Positions 1 through 9,390 of a stretch of DNA of 64,000 nucleotides are shown one piece after another. The DNA comes from Micrasema longulum. Its lineage: Eukaryota > Arthropoda > Insecta > Trichoptera > Brachycentridae. The position numbers and the translations under genes are program-made. How positions within the stretch are numbered: position 1 is the first letter of the stretch; the number at the start of each line of letters is the position of its first letter. The stretch is from assembly GCA_022494885.1 (NCBI GenBank), contig JAGVSM010003417.1:248001-312000 (forward strand), in the 5' to 3' direction. Below the pieces are notes generated by a model, which worked only from the letters and a program-made list of their open reading frames with translations, ran no database searches and was not told the origin of the DNA.

Positions 1-210
1 ACCACGAAAGACGTGACGTGACATGATCAGATCAACCAAAATCTTAAGTCTGGTCATGTAAAAAGCATGCAGAACCGAAGGGGATGTATGACAAGATGTA
101 TGAATGTGGAAGAAGCTAAAAATACATATCAGGATAGACGCGGGTGGCGTTCCATTCTCTCTGCCTACCCCTACAGCGAAATGGCGTGAAGCTAGTAGTA
201 GTAATAACCC
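1..210 (+). mobile_element. RTE-like LINE 3' end
   Basis: This is the last part of an RTE-like non-LTR retrotransposon. It ends with the block CTGCCTACCCCTACAGCGAA followed by ATGGCGTGA and a short TAG-triplet tail near 190-205. The same terminal block occurs in reverse at 681-1168, 6880-7030 and 62680-62875, and forward at 31590-31692. That repetition, with a simple-repeat tail instead of poly(A), fits the RTE style. It is cut at the left by the window edge. No intact reading frame remains. Confidence 0.7.
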
Positions 211-284
211 GCTAAGCTTCTATTTTAGAGGCTTGTCCGCAGGTGGAAAAGATGGGATATGGAAGGAAGTTATTTTATTTTTTA

Positions 285-356
285 GCAACTAGCTGGAATC
301 GAACCAGCGACGCCAGTTTCACAGTTGGCCATTTGACCAGCTGCGCTACGGCGCCT
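285..356 (-). mobile_element. tRNA-derived SINE head (SINE4)
   Basis: On the minus strand a tRNA-like block begins GGCGCCGTAGCGCAGCTGG, with an A box (TAGCGCAGCTGG) and a B box (GGTTCGATTCC) at tRNA-like spacing. The 5' GGCGCCG does not pair with the 3' TAGTTGC, so it is not a usable tRNA gene. A second head with the same ACAGGCGCC start lies at 20420-20489. The polymerase III promoter reading rests on box similarity only. The SINE body would lie at lower coordinates but I cannot delimit it. Confidence 0.5.
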
Positions 357-680
357 GTCTGTTGTTTGTTTAAATTTTCCAAGTAAAAAAATAAAAACCG
401 TAGTTTTCAAAAATGTTTTACGTTGATATTTTCACACTTGTATATTTTAAACATTTTTCATGCATAGTTCGGCCTTTTTATGTAGCATATAATCCGGTCT
501 TTACTAATTTACTTAATAAATAAAATATTAAAATTGATAAAGACAGTGCTTTAACCATTGTGTCAGGTGTCAGGTGTATCGTGTATCGGTTTAAAAAGGC
601 AGGTGCAATACATTGACACAAATTGGAAAGGACATTCCAACATTACCGAGTGAATGCGAACACAAGATTAACAATAATTG

Positions 681-1168
681 TTTAACTAACTAACTAACTA
701 ACTAACCATCACGCCATTTCCCCGGAGGGGTAGGCAGAGAGGATAGAACGCCACACCACTCTGTCCTGGCACACTTCCTTTGCTTCCTTCACATTCATAC
801 ATCTTCTCATGCACGCACGTCGATTATTCCGACTTTTCACATGACCACTTTCCAAGAATTTGTTGTACTTGATCATGCCATGTCTTTCTCGGCCTTCCTC
901 GACTTCTACAACCAGACACATTCGCATCATAAATCTTTTTAGCCGTTCTTTCATAATTCATTCGCTCCACATGACCAAACCATCGCAAATGACCTTTCTT
1001 AATTTTGTCGATAATGCTTAACTCAGCCTTGCATTCTGCTCTAATTTCGACATTAGGGCACCTATCATACATTGTTTTTCCGCACATTCGCCTGAGGGAT
1101 CGCATTTCAACGGCATTCAGTCTACTTTCGTCCCTTTTTTTCCAACTCCATGCTTCGCTTCCATACAT
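681..1168 (-). mobile_element. RTE-like LINE: C-terminal coding remnant and 3' tail
   Basis: The minus-strand frame 1168-824 (114 codons) reads as the C-terminal region of an endonuclease/reverse-transcriptase polyprotein. It contains YGSEAW, RLNAVEMRSLRRMCG, LRWFGHVERM and GRPRKTW, in the order usual for RTE-like LINEs. The catalytic RT core and endonuclease are missing, so the copy is 5'-truncated and inactive. Downstream the frame breaks, then the conserved CTGCCTACCCCTCCGGGGAA block leads to a tetranucleotide tail that reads CTAA repeats on the plus strand (681-705). Other copies here have triplet tails. It lies tail-to-tail with the copy at 1-210. Confidence 0.85.
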
Positions 1169-1199
1169 TATTGTTTAATATAATCAATTATAAAATTAA

Positions 1200-1335
1200 A
1201 CCTGTTTTTTTTTCTATGCAATCCATTTTTATATTTTTCTAAAGTTAAAATAATAATAAATATGGTTTATTAACAAAAAATATAATTTCTTTATCTACTA
1301 CATACGTTTATTAATACTTTTACATTGTTTGTATT
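1200..1335 (-). mobile_element. Older LINE 3' UTR, distal piece
   Basis: In reverse this matches 29310-29370 (CGTATGTAGTAGATAAAG then a TTGTTAATAAA stretch). In the 29-kb copy this text directly follows the hairpin seen here at 2080-2130. About 0.73 kb of other LINE DNA (1336-2061) separates the two halves, so this is the far part of an interrupted element. It is non-coding. Confidence 0.55.
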
Positions 1336-2061
1336 ATTTTTTTTTTATACAGAATAATGTTCCCTCACTGGGCTTTTTTTTTATACAGAATAATGTTCCC
1401 TCACTGGGGTGTCCCGTGCCGAGGGAAACATTTTACAAAATGTGAAACATGCCTTAAATTGGCTATTTAACAAAGTTAACATAATAATAACAACAAAAAA
1501 AGTAATTAATCCAATTAACCGAATTATTAATAACATTATAAACAAACAAAACTAAAATGATCATAAAAAACATAACCAATTTGTATAGACCAATAGAAAA
1601 ATTTCATAAACAGTGCACACATTTTACCTATTTGGCTTGATCCACTCATCGATCCGTGCGTAACCCACCTCCACTATCCATTTCTTAATAGCAATTTTAT
1701 ATTGTGAGAACTTACTAATTGTCCTTATGGATAATGGAAGTAGATTGTACACTTTAACCGAGTAGTAAGCCAATCCTCTTTGACCGAAGATTCTATTTAC
1801 TTTTATATTTTTTTGCAGCATCAGGGTGGAGTATCTAGTAACTCTTGTATATGTAACGGAAGGTAGAGAATAATGTTTACGTGCGTATAGTAACAAAGTT
1901 TATACATAATGTTGATTTATAGATTTGTCATTGAGATTTTCAAATTTCAAAATTGGGACTCTTAAGATAATTTTTATTAAAGGTTTTGTGCAATTATTAT
2001 TTGCTTGATCAGTGTGTCATTTGCACATCCCCATCCAATTATCCCATATTCCAAAACTTAG
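1336..2061 (-). mobile_element. LINE inserted in an older LINE; RT C-terminal fragment
   Basis: The minus-strand frame 1896-1624 (90 codons) contains FGQRGLAYYSVKVYNLLPLS and FSQYKIAIKKWI. This is the 'whole-array plus WNLLP' motif and short helix that close the reverse transcriptase of Jockey/CR1-type LINEs. RT catalytic motifs are absent. The 3' end (low coordinates) carries a 37-bp tandem duplication: the T-run plus ATACAGAATAATGTTCCC occurs at 1336-1372 and again at 1373-1408. Flanks at 1200-1335 and 2062-2145 belong to one older element, as comparison with 29.2-29.7 kb shows. The clade assignment is approximate. Confidence 0.7.
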
Positions 2062-2145
2062 GTAATAGATTTCTCTGGATTATGTCTAGTCTGCCTAACT
2101 AGGTACAACCTGTTTTAAGGCAGACATTTGTATGCAAACATGAAT
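2062..2145 (-). mobile_element. Older LINE 3' UTR, hairpin piece
   Basis: On the minus strand GTCTGCCTTAAAACAGG and CCTAGTTAGGCAGAC form a strong hairpin. The same hairpin lies forward at 29248-29282. Structured 3' ends of this kind are common in LINE 3' UTRs and can act in template recognition. This piece joins logically to 1200-1335. Confidence 0.6.
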
Positions 2146-2184
2146 AATAACCTTACTTCTACCTACTATTTAATTCATTTATCT

Positions 2185-2345
2185 GTTGATGTTTGTGAGT
2201 TCGAATATGGGCAGAATGGTAAATGTTACACAGTGCGTAAAGTGACCACTTAAACTAGCCATTGACAGTTCATAAGCCCTGCAGATGCCTAGACTTCTAT
2301 ATTACATTCGTTTAAATGTTCTTTATCTCTGTTCTAATATGTTAA
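2185..2345 (+). repeat. FB-A foldback family, right half only
   Basis: This matches the right half of FB-A: GGGCAGAATGGTAAATGTTA, then a cataagccctg block, then the inverted end ATCTCTGTTCTAATATGTTA. The left arm is missing. Compare 9079-9330 and 18644-19335. It is non-coding. Confidence 0.65.
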
Positions 2346-3099
2346 ATTAGTTTTGTCAATATAAAATGGGATAATATTTGTCTTTTCCGTATATCAAAAT
2401 TGAATATTTGCGCCAAACCACAATTTCAACTTATTCATTACGTCATTAGCTACAAAACTTATAGAGTTTTAGTAAATTATCTCGACTAGAACAACCGTAT
2501 CATCGGCATATGGTTTTATTTTTTTATTTGAATTTTGAAAGAATATGTCATTTACATAGCTAATAAACAGAAGCGTAAAACTCCGTTGTGCACTGCCAGT
2601 CTAGCTTCGATTCACATATTTTTATTAGCAATTACTGTTAGCCTTTCCCTCACTAAGCATTAAAAAATTACACATGATCCGAACGGGGGGACCAAAGGAC
2701 CCCAGCGCCTACTTGTATATGGCGTCAAGAGAATAAAACGTTGGAAATGTTTATGACTGTGCAATAATTTATTAATGTTTTCGCGTACACATATTTTACT
2801 CATTCGTGTATTTTATTCATTTTTGTTAGTTTGACGAATGCTAATGTACATAAAGTGAAATTACCCTTGTATTATTTACGTATTTTTTTATGAATATTAA
2901 AAAAATATTTTTTTAAAATTGAAAAACAAAAACAGAAAAATGCTTCTTTCTATTATTTTCACGATTGCAAAAAATATAGGGCAAATAACTTCAATAATTC
3001 TCGTATATATTTACAAATAATTAAGCATCTCTATTAAGTTTATTCGAAGATGATATATGTACAAATATACGTATATGAATAATAATGAAGACAGCATCG
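2346..3099. other. AT-rich, no recognised element
   Basis: The stretch is mostly A/T with no persuasive frame. A short GC-richer patch at 2670-2720 (GAACGGGGGGACCAAAGGAC) has no second copy that I noticed. Confidence 0.4.
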
Positions 3100-3660
3100 A
3101 CATTATATATCAATTTCAGAAGCAATCTTATACAGTGGTCTCTACCCCTCGATAAAATCCAGTTATGGATCCGCTGTTTTGGAGAACTTAATATGTTCAT
3201 CCAAGACGTTGAACATGCTTGAAGCTGTATATAAAAAGTGTCTCCGAACAAACACCGTACGTATTCTCGGTATTGAGACAACAACAACACTATCATATTG
3301 AAAAAGCAAAGACAAACACAGGACAGTGAAAAATACTACATAATGGACTCAAACACTACAACGACCTACCTTACTACTTGAAAACTTTTACTGGAGACAA
3401 ATTTAAAATCAATCTGAAAAAGCACATGATGACTGAACTAACTAGACAAGACGAGACATAAAATGACTAGACAATATTAAATTTCTACAATATTAAACCC
3501 TAACGGGTTATTTAAAATTGTAAATAAATTTTTAAAAAGTAGTTTAGGTTACGCGAGAACCTCGTACGGGCATTCTGTTGGGACTTCCTTCCGAAGTCGC
3601 CTGACCAGAAAATTGTCAATACTTTCTTGATATAAATTTAATATAATAAAATAAATAAAA
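3100..3660 (+). mobile_element. LINE remnant with 3' UTR
   Basis: Conceptual translation in shifting frames gives LYSGLYPSIKSSYGSAVLE, then LNMLEAVYKKCLR, then LKHYNDLPYYLKTFTGDKFK (from about 3355). These are the thumb and C-terminal motifs of LINE reverse transcriptases, here broken by frameshifts and stops. About 3465-3660 is a 3' UTR-like stretch ending in TAATATAATAAAATAAATAA. The next element, a PLE, begins immediately after. Clade not assigned. Confidence 0.6.
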
Positions 3661-3676
3661 CAACTTTCTACTATCA

Positions 3677-4055
3677 AACATTAAACCGGCTTTCTACACA
3701 ACTAATAATATAGGAACATTGTTAAAAAATCACAAAGACAAAGTCCATAAATATAATAAATCTGGGATATACCAATTAAATTGTAATGATTACGGTTCAA
3801 TCTACATTGGAAAAACTAAAAGAAACTTTAATATTAGAGTAAAAGAACACTTAAGATGCTTAAATAATAATAATTTTTCTGAATTCGCAAATCATCTGAT
3901 AGAAAATAATCATAACTTCAATAAAGACACTGGATTAAAAGTACTTCATGTTGAAAATAAAATATTTAAATTAGACAACTAAGAAATCTTAGAAATTAAA
4001 AAAGCGATTCATAATAAGAAAACAATAATTAATAACTAAATAAACAATATTTCTC
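3677..4055 (+). pseudogene. Penelope-like element GIY-YIG endonuclease remnant
   Basis: The frame is open from about 3677; an internal ATG at 3719 starts an 87-codon stretch. Counting from that ATG, it shows GIY at residues 16-18, YIG at 29-31 (SIYIGKTKRN), the conserved Arg at 40 and a following EH. This is the GIY-YIG endonuclease fused to the C-terminus of the RT in Penelope-like elements, where it nicks target DNA. A stop at 3980-3982 interrupts it, but the same frame continues EILEIKKAIHNKK, which carries the expected Glu, so the stop looks like decay. The Cys pair usual before YIG is partly lost (CNDY). The RT domain is absent. A hammerhead-like tail follows at 4197-4245. Confidence 0.85.
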
Positions 4056-4325
4056 TAAGTCCTCTTCTGTCTAACTTCGAAAATAATGATATCAAATTAC
4101 CACCCGTGTAAGGAAAAAACGACTTGATTTATTGGGTCCACGTGTAGTATTTAGTGAACATGATGAAAATAAAAAAGGAATCAATTCATTAGTTACGTAA
4201 ACCTTGACGACGAAGCTTGTTTGCTTTGAAACCGGTCGGTGGAAAATAAAAATTTGTGGTTAAAAACAAAGTTGTTTTATTTATTTTATTATAATGAATA
4301 ACCACACAGTTAGTGCTTCAAATAT
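4056..4325 (+). mobile_element. PLE 3' region / terminal repeat
   Basis: Non-coding tail of the PLE. The text from GAAACCGGTCGGTGG through AACCACACAGTTAGTGCTTC recurs with divergence at 49540-49740, and a related form occurs at 6443-6570. Penelope-like elements carry such terminal repeats, often with hammerhead ribozymes. Confidence 0.65.
4197..4245 (+). ncRNA. Degenerate hammerhead ribozyme-like motif of PLE
   Basis: The order is: a short ACC strand, TTGACGA (consensus CUGANGA with C3 changed), a stem II GAAGC/GCTTT with loop, then GAAAC, CGGTC, and GGT, which can pair with ACC as stem I. This is the layout of minimal type I hammerheads described in Penelope-like elements. Loss of the catalytic C3 and an extra base near stem II suggest it is inactive. 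Compare 49566-49606. Confidence 0.45.
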
Positions 4326-4329
4326 AAAC

Positions 4330-5095
4330 TTTATAAATTTAATATACTCGTCCTTGAGTTATCGAATTAAAATCGGTCTACGGGGGATTAGAATCCTTCC
4401 TTCGGTCCGGCTAGGTTAATATTAAATTACGTTAATATTAAATTTTCATATTATTTTTCCTTCATTTTATGTATTATGTGAGTTTTAACATTCCAAACAA
4501 CTCATAACATTTTTTTACAAAATGTTCCATTTTAATAAGACCCTTCATAACGATTTGTAATTTGAGCGCCTGCACATCTAAATATCAGATTACAAAAAAG
4601 ATAACAAAATAAAATACATTTGTATTGTTATTTCGTAAAACGAAAAACAAATAAGGATTCTTGACATCAAGTGAGTTTAAAACGCGTTCCTTATAAATAT
4701 GAAGAAAATCAAAAGCATCGATCTCCAATATAAGGACGTTTGGCTAGATTTGGGAAAAACCTAATACGAGAGATGTTTGGCCGGAAGATCATTTCATCAT
4801 ATTCAAATACATGTAAAGCATCAAATAAAATATAATGCAGCAATTTTTAAAGATAAAATAAGTAAGGGGATGAATAAAATTTAACCAATAATGTAATACA
4901 TATATATATTTTTTAAAATAAGCCAATTAACAGGCTTAAGTAAGCATTAATGAGTAATACTTAATATAAACATTCTTAGAATCTACTTAAATTAACAAAG
5001 TGTATAATTAACAGAAGGTATGTACTCGTATATAGCATAATATAGGCGGAAATGGCAAGTGTGACATAGCGAGTCAGGAGAGACAACACCGCTTG
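4330..5095. other. AT-rich, no recognised element
   Basis: I see no coding frame. There is a short GC-richer phrase at 4380-4415 and an (AT)-rich run near 4900. No second copy was noticed within the window. Confidence 0.4.
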
Positions 5096-5099
5096 CTTC

Positions 5100-5765
5100 T
5101 TAAATGCCTGCCCTTGCTGTAGGAACACATCGACAGTACCGTTTAGTGAGTTTCGTTCACTGTTCTGAGGGTCCTTGGCAGAGGGGAAAAGAATCCGATG
5201 TTAGTTTTATAATTTCCCACAGCAAAGACAGGATTGGTACGCAAGTTACGGCGAGGCACATTAAGGTTAACTCTTAAAAGACTGTGGTAAATAATACCTT
5301 TGCGCGCGGTGATGTAACATCGTGTTACCACTAGTAAAAGACGGAATAATTTAAAGTTCAAAAATTGAAAAAAAAAAAACATGGATACATACTGTTTAAT
5401 AATCCCTTTTCCATTATTTATGCAAATAAACATATAATTTAGCCTTGTTTTAGTAAAATAAATTAATAATCATAAATACGCCGCTCAGATTACGCGCGTG
5501 CGTTTCCCATCACTGTTATCAACCGGCTGAAATCTGAATCTATTTTACACTTTACTTACTTTTGTTTTTGTCTCTTTCACACTAACACCTGCCATAGAAC
5601 AGCGTTTCTGTCTCCCCTGTGATGAGTTCTATCTTCGTGCTCTTTCTTATACAGATGTGTTGCTGAATTAGCGGACACTCTTTTTTCGCGTAGCGAGGAT
5701 AAATATTTTTTTGTATTAATATCCAGCATAGTTATACAAAATTCACTTTCCAAATACAGTGTGAA
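5100..5765 (-). repeat. rep-E copy, inverted relative to 15.2-15.6 kb
   Basis: In reverse complement this aligns with 15230-15615. Shared blocks include CGCGTAGCGAGGATA / TATCCTTGCTACGCG, the CATCACTGTTATCAACCGG area, and ACTCTTAAAAGACTGTGGTA near 5270. The two copies differ by many substitutions and indels, so they are old. No frame is shared, so I treat it as a non-coding interspersed repeat of unknown class. Confidence 0.6.
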
Positions 5766-5824
5766 AATGTCCATTTGAAGATTACAAAAAATAAGAATTC
5801 ATCATTTAAAGAAATAAGAGAGAT

Positions 5825-6094
5825 ATATCAAGTCTTGTGTCCTATGTTGACTAGTGTGACATCACAGCCACACATGAGTTAATCTGAGCAAGGATATCAT
5901 GGGTTACATATACAGTTAGATATTAATTTGTGCAAGAATATCAAACCAGCCAAAACCCTTCTGAATTCTAAAGCAAAGATATGAAAGTACTCTAAACGAT
6001 CATAATAGTTGATTATGAAAGTATTTGATCCGATTCTAAATATTAACGATTTTAAAAATTTACGTTGCGCCGATTCAATACGCATATGAAACAA
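5825..6094 (-). mobile_element. LINE RT C-terminal fragment
   Basis: The minus-strand frame 6094-5897 contains RIESAQRKFLKSLIFRIGSN and FRRVLAGLIFLHKLISN, the IExxQRxFL...LxxRR...LLFLHKI signature of LINE RT thumb regions. It is cut at its 5' side by the tail of another LINE (6095-6445). At 5828-5885 a block with GGCTGTGATGTCACACTAGT (in reverse) recurs forward at 14128-14195, just before another LINE fragment, so both probably come from one family. Confidence 0.65.
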
Positions 6095-6445
6095 GGGATA
6101 CTTTTATTTTATTTTTTATTTTTTTTATTCAAAAAACATACAGTCATATATAATACGTATTAAAAACAAAAAAAAATTAACATAAAAAGACCAATTAAGT
6201 TTTCATAAATTATGCAAAAGATATAAACATTAAATGTGACAAAAAAATAAGAATTTCAAGTGAGAAAAGAATAGTTGTTAACATTTGCGTTTTCCATGGA
6301 GATAATAAATTAAAATAAATAAAAATACCGAATACACACTCCGAGTCATCCACGCACACACACATAAACGCATATATAAAACATACACAAACATATACAT
6401 TACATGCAGCACATATATATAGCATAAACCACTCAAGATGCACGC
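6095..6445 (-). mobile_element. LINE 3' UTR (same family as 44.06-44.42 kb)
   Basis: In reverse complement this matches 44062-44420 closely: GTGCATCTTGAGTGGTTTAT, a TG-rich middle, CCATGGAAAACGCAAA, and an end in AATAAA-rich A-tail. A 5'-truncated, A-tailed piece repeated at two loci is typical of LINE insertions. It has split the surroundings: PLE tail sequence lies on one side and an RT fragment on the other. The TG/CA-rich middle creates spurious frames. Confidence 0.7.
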
Positions 6446-6570
6446 ATGATGTCGCGAAAGCGATGAAACCGGTCACTGGATATTCCAAATTTGTGGATTA
6501 AAGTATCACTCGTGTTTTATTTATATAATAAATTACAATGAACTTCCATCAAGAATTTTCACTTACAAAC
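6441..6570 (+). mobile_element. PLE terminal region with hammerhead-like core
   Basis: This shares GAAACCGGTCACTGG, AATTTGTGG and a downstream TTTATTTATATAATAAATTA stretch with the PLE at 4.2 kb. The core candidate reads ATGATGT, stem TCGC-GAAA-GCGA (a GNRA tetraloop), then TGAAACCGGTC. C3 and A9 deviate from the hammerhead consensus. A reverse copy of the distal part (from TATCACTCG onward) is at 24310-24420. Confidence 0.5.
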
Positions 6571-6879
6571 TTAAATGATTTGATTCTTAAATGATTTTTT
6601 CTGATAACATTTAATATATTTTAATGCAAACGACGTTGTCGCATATGATTATCTGCATCAAAAATTTACCACACAAGGTAGAAAATATTAATAAAGCATA
6701 TTTGTATTGAAACGGACGCCTATGGACGAAAAATACCTTTACATTGGGAGGACTGAATTTTGAGTCCTTGTATAGTATTTCATATCTTAGATAAAGTCAA
6801 ATCGCTTACGATCCAATGGGTACATTTATTAACTCTTTCAGACATTAATTAATTCCCGTGGATATAAAACGTAACCACA

Positions 6880-7030
6880 TTTATTTTTCTACTACTACTA
6901 CTACTACCATCACGCCATTTATCCGTAGGGGTAGGCAGATAGGATGAACCACCACACACGTCTATCGAAACATATAAACATTTCTAGCTTCTTCCTTATT
7001 CATACATCTTGTCGGACATGCCGTTCGGTT
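6880..7030 (-). mobile_element. RTE-like LINE 3' end
   Basis: On the plus strand it starts with a CTA-triplet run, then CCATCACGCCATTT and CCGTAGGGGTAGGCAGATAG, followed by the C-terminal-flanking text seen at 62.7 kb. This is the reversed end of the RTE family. It is 5'-truncated at about 150 bp. Confidence 0.75.
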
Positions 7031-7052
7031 ATGTCAGCTTTTGACTTGACCA

Positions 7053-7133
7053 GTAGCTCAATCAGATAACTATCGAAGTGCTTAAAAACATGCTAAGCAT
7101 TTGAGCGATCACAATGAACAATAATGAACATTC
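7053..7133 (+). repeat. rep-H, left part
   Basis: This begins AGTAGCTCAATCAGATAACT and includes GCTTAAAAACATGCTAAGCA. The same block occurs at 35702-35790 (+), 26918-27012 (-) and 37095-37185 (-). Its continuation is displaced to 7542-7700 by an FB-A insertion. Class unknown. Confidence 0.65.
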
Positions 7134-7541
7134 CCTCTCTGTTGAAATAAATTTAAATATGAACAACTCCCTAGGGAGGAAATCCAGCCAGTCTGCAAGC
7201 ATTTGGACATAATCAAACATTGTTGAATTACTACCTGGTAAAAGAAGAAGTATAAAAATTGGAAAATTGTTTTCAGGCGTTGCCTAGTAGGTGATTTGGT
7301 TCAGCCGGATGAATCTCACCCACGTGATAAAGGTTTCAGCTCCTTTACTTCACAAAAGTCAACAGATGGAAGAGTTGAGGAAATGTGGATGTTCAAACAT
7401 GGGCAGAATGGTGAATGTTACACAGTGTGTAAAGTGGCCACTTAAACCAGCCAATGACAGGTCATAAGCCCTGTAAATGCCTAGACTTCCAAATTTCTTC
7501 TCGAAAACTTTTTCCCTCTCTGTTGAAATAAATTTAAATAA
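7134..7541 (+). repeat. FB-A copy inserted in rep-H
   Basis: FB-A hallmarks are present: CCCTAGGGAGGAAATCCAGC, GGCGTTGCCTAGTAGGTGAT, CACTTAAACCAGCC and CATAAGCCCTG. TTCCCTCTCTGTTGAAATAA occurs at both ends in direct orientation, so one arm is rearranged. ATGAACAT stands on both sides (7126-7133 and about 7541-7548), consistent with an 8-bp target duplication within rep-H. The 26-kb rep-H copy lacks this insertion. Confidence 0.65.
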
Positions 7542-7700
7542 TGAACATGCTTAAGTTATTGCAGTCATAAGTCAGCGCGTGTGCAATCTCTAAGTAAACG
7601 CCCGTGTCGGTTTGTTTTTTGTTTTCCTCGTAAATAAATACAGTTCATTGGCAAAAATCGGCGTTTACTATAAAAAATAATACAATATATTGCATTTGCA
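7542..7700 (+). repeat. rep-H, right part
   Basis: GCAGTCATAAGTCAG, GTCGGTTTGTTTTTTGTTTT, and AATCGGCGTTTACTATAAAA match the reverse of 26219-26337 and 26896-26925. This shows that 7053-7133 and 7542-7700 once formed one continuous repeat. Confidence 0.65.
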
Positions 7701-8239
7701 AAATAGCAAGGAGTATCTTACACAAAGAAGTGAGAATTAAATTAAAATTACTATGGCGACTGCTTTTCTTGACATTTGGCTTGCCAACCGCTGGCGAAAT
7801 GCAATAAATAGCGTGAAAATAATAAATAAATAAATAAAAATAGCAGTTTTGAAATATTTTCTCTTTTGCCATTACTCCACGGAGGTCGCAAAATGCTGAA
7901 TATTGCACAATGCGCAAAGTAATAAACTAAAATATCCAATGAAATTATTTTTAAAAGTCCAAAGTTTTGGTACTATTATGTGATAATTAACGTGGCACAA
8001 AATTAATGTAATTTATATTCCCGTTGTAACGAGCCTTTACAGCTTTGGGCTCAAGCTGTAAATTTGAAGTGTCTCATTACCGGCAATATGGCCGCGAGTA
8101 AGTCGTGAATTTTAACTCTGCTTTCCGCTAAAATATTTGGCAGTAATGAGAAACGGCGCAATGTCCAGCAATATTGAAAGAGTAAAATATCCAGCAAAAA
8201 TGAGAAAAAGCATAGTATCTGGGTCAAAGGGTACTCGCA

Positions 8240-8862
8240 AAGTTATGCTATTGACCTAATAAAGCTCAGACGAAATCAAGTGAGGGTTATCACTAGAGCC
8301 CGCCAAAAGCACTGCAGATTGAACAAACACCGCGCTAGAATGAACCTTTCCGAAACTTCTAGATGTAGGTTCTGCAGTGCAGATGAGGAAACACCTATCC
8401 ACCTATTGGCGGCCTCCGTGGTGTAGTGGTCAAAATGCTTGACTCACACACGGAAGGTTCCGGGTTTGATTCCCGGAGAGAACACAAAAAAAATATATGT
8501 GATTTTTCTCAAGCCAGGGTGTTCGGTGATGTAATTCACCACTGTAATTGGGTCTCCTGGCCTGTTGTGGTGCAAAAAAAATGCATAAGTTGTTACATAG
8601 GTTGTTTTATCCACATTCAATGTAAATGGGATGCTTTACATCATAAAAGGAACCTCATCCTCGTGGGACCACTAACTGAACCTGAGAATGTTAAAAAGCT
8701 CGTCCCTTACCCAATAGCTTGATACTTTACAGATCTGGGCTTGAAGGGGGAGATTTAACAAAATGTAAACTCTCACCTTCCATACAGTAGCAAGGATCTT
8801 TATAGACCTGGTCTTGGAGGGCGAGAACTATTCACGGGAACCCGTCACAATAGATCTCCACT
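8240..8862 (+). pseudogene. RNase-H-type LINE C-terminal fragment split by SINE1
   Basis: Translation before the SINE gives LRRNQVRVITRARQKHCRL-like text, then RCRFCSADEETPIHLL ending at about 8407. After the SINE it resumes with C-x-WDALHHKR and LVGPLTEPENVKKLV. Together they make the C-terminal zinc knuckle (CxxC...H...C) that follows RNase H in I- and Jockey-related LINEs. A second copy at 39159-39479 carries HILRECEALHHK and the same downstream text. Stops and the SINE make it dead. The exact clade is inferred. Confidence 0.7.
8408..8607 (+). mobile_element. SINE1 (tRNA-derived), copy 1
   Basis: The head is GGCGGCCTCCGTGGTGTAG with A-box-like TGGTGTAGTGG and a B box altered to GGTTTGATTCC. 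The body includes GATTTTTCTCAAGCCAGGG, GATGTAATTCACCACTG and CTCCTGGCCTGTTGTGGTGC, then an A-rich tail. It is nearly the same as 19083-19268. Imperfect copies of TATCCAC(CT)ATT flank it (8396-8407 and 8608-8618), a probable target duplication. It sits inside a LINE zinc-knuckle region. Confidence 0.85.
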
Positions 8863-9078
8863 ACATCACGAACTATCTTTATGGCTTCTGCGGATAATAT
8901 GGATCTATTTTTCTGTACATATCGGCATTTTAGCAGCTTTCTGATTTCTATTCACTAGCTTCTAAATTATAATTAAAGTTTGTATTACGCGTTGGGTTGA
9001 AGAGGTCGTTAAGTAATGCAGACAACAATTGTCAAGTAAATAAATAAATCTAGCAGTTATGATAAATAAGAAAATATC

Positions 9079-9390
9079 TAAACATATTATAACAGAGATG
9101 GAGAATATTTTAGAGAAGGTAATATAGAAGTCTAGGCAACATCAACAGATGAAAGAATTAAAGGAATATAGATGTTCAAACATGGGCAGAACGGTGAATA
9201 TTACACAGTGAGTAAAATGGCCAATTAAACCAGCCAATGACAGGTCATAAGCCCTGTAGATGCCTAGACTGCTATATTATCTTCTCTAAAATGTTCTTCA
9301 TCTCTGTTGTAATATGTTTATATTAACAGCTACCCAGGGAGTTGAATCCAGTCCCTGTCTACAAAAATTTGGACAAATTAAAAAATATTG
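9079..9390 (+). repeat. FB-A copy with clear inverted ends
   Basis: The left end AAACATATTATAACAGAGAT and the right end ATCTCTGTTGTAATATGTTT form an inverted repeat of about 50 bp that also includes the TAGAGAAGG/CCTTCTCTA and AGTCTAGG/CCTAGACT parts. The interior holds GGGCAGAACGGTGAAT and CATAAGCCCTG. An outer extension (GGGAGTTGAATCCAGTCCC) exists only on the right. No transposase frame; non-autonomous. Confidence 0.75.

Noticed and set aside
6210..6488. 92-codon Cys/Val-rich minus-strand frame
   Set aside because: Falls on the TG/CA-rich LINE 3' UTR that recurs at 44 kb; the related frame there is not the same protein.
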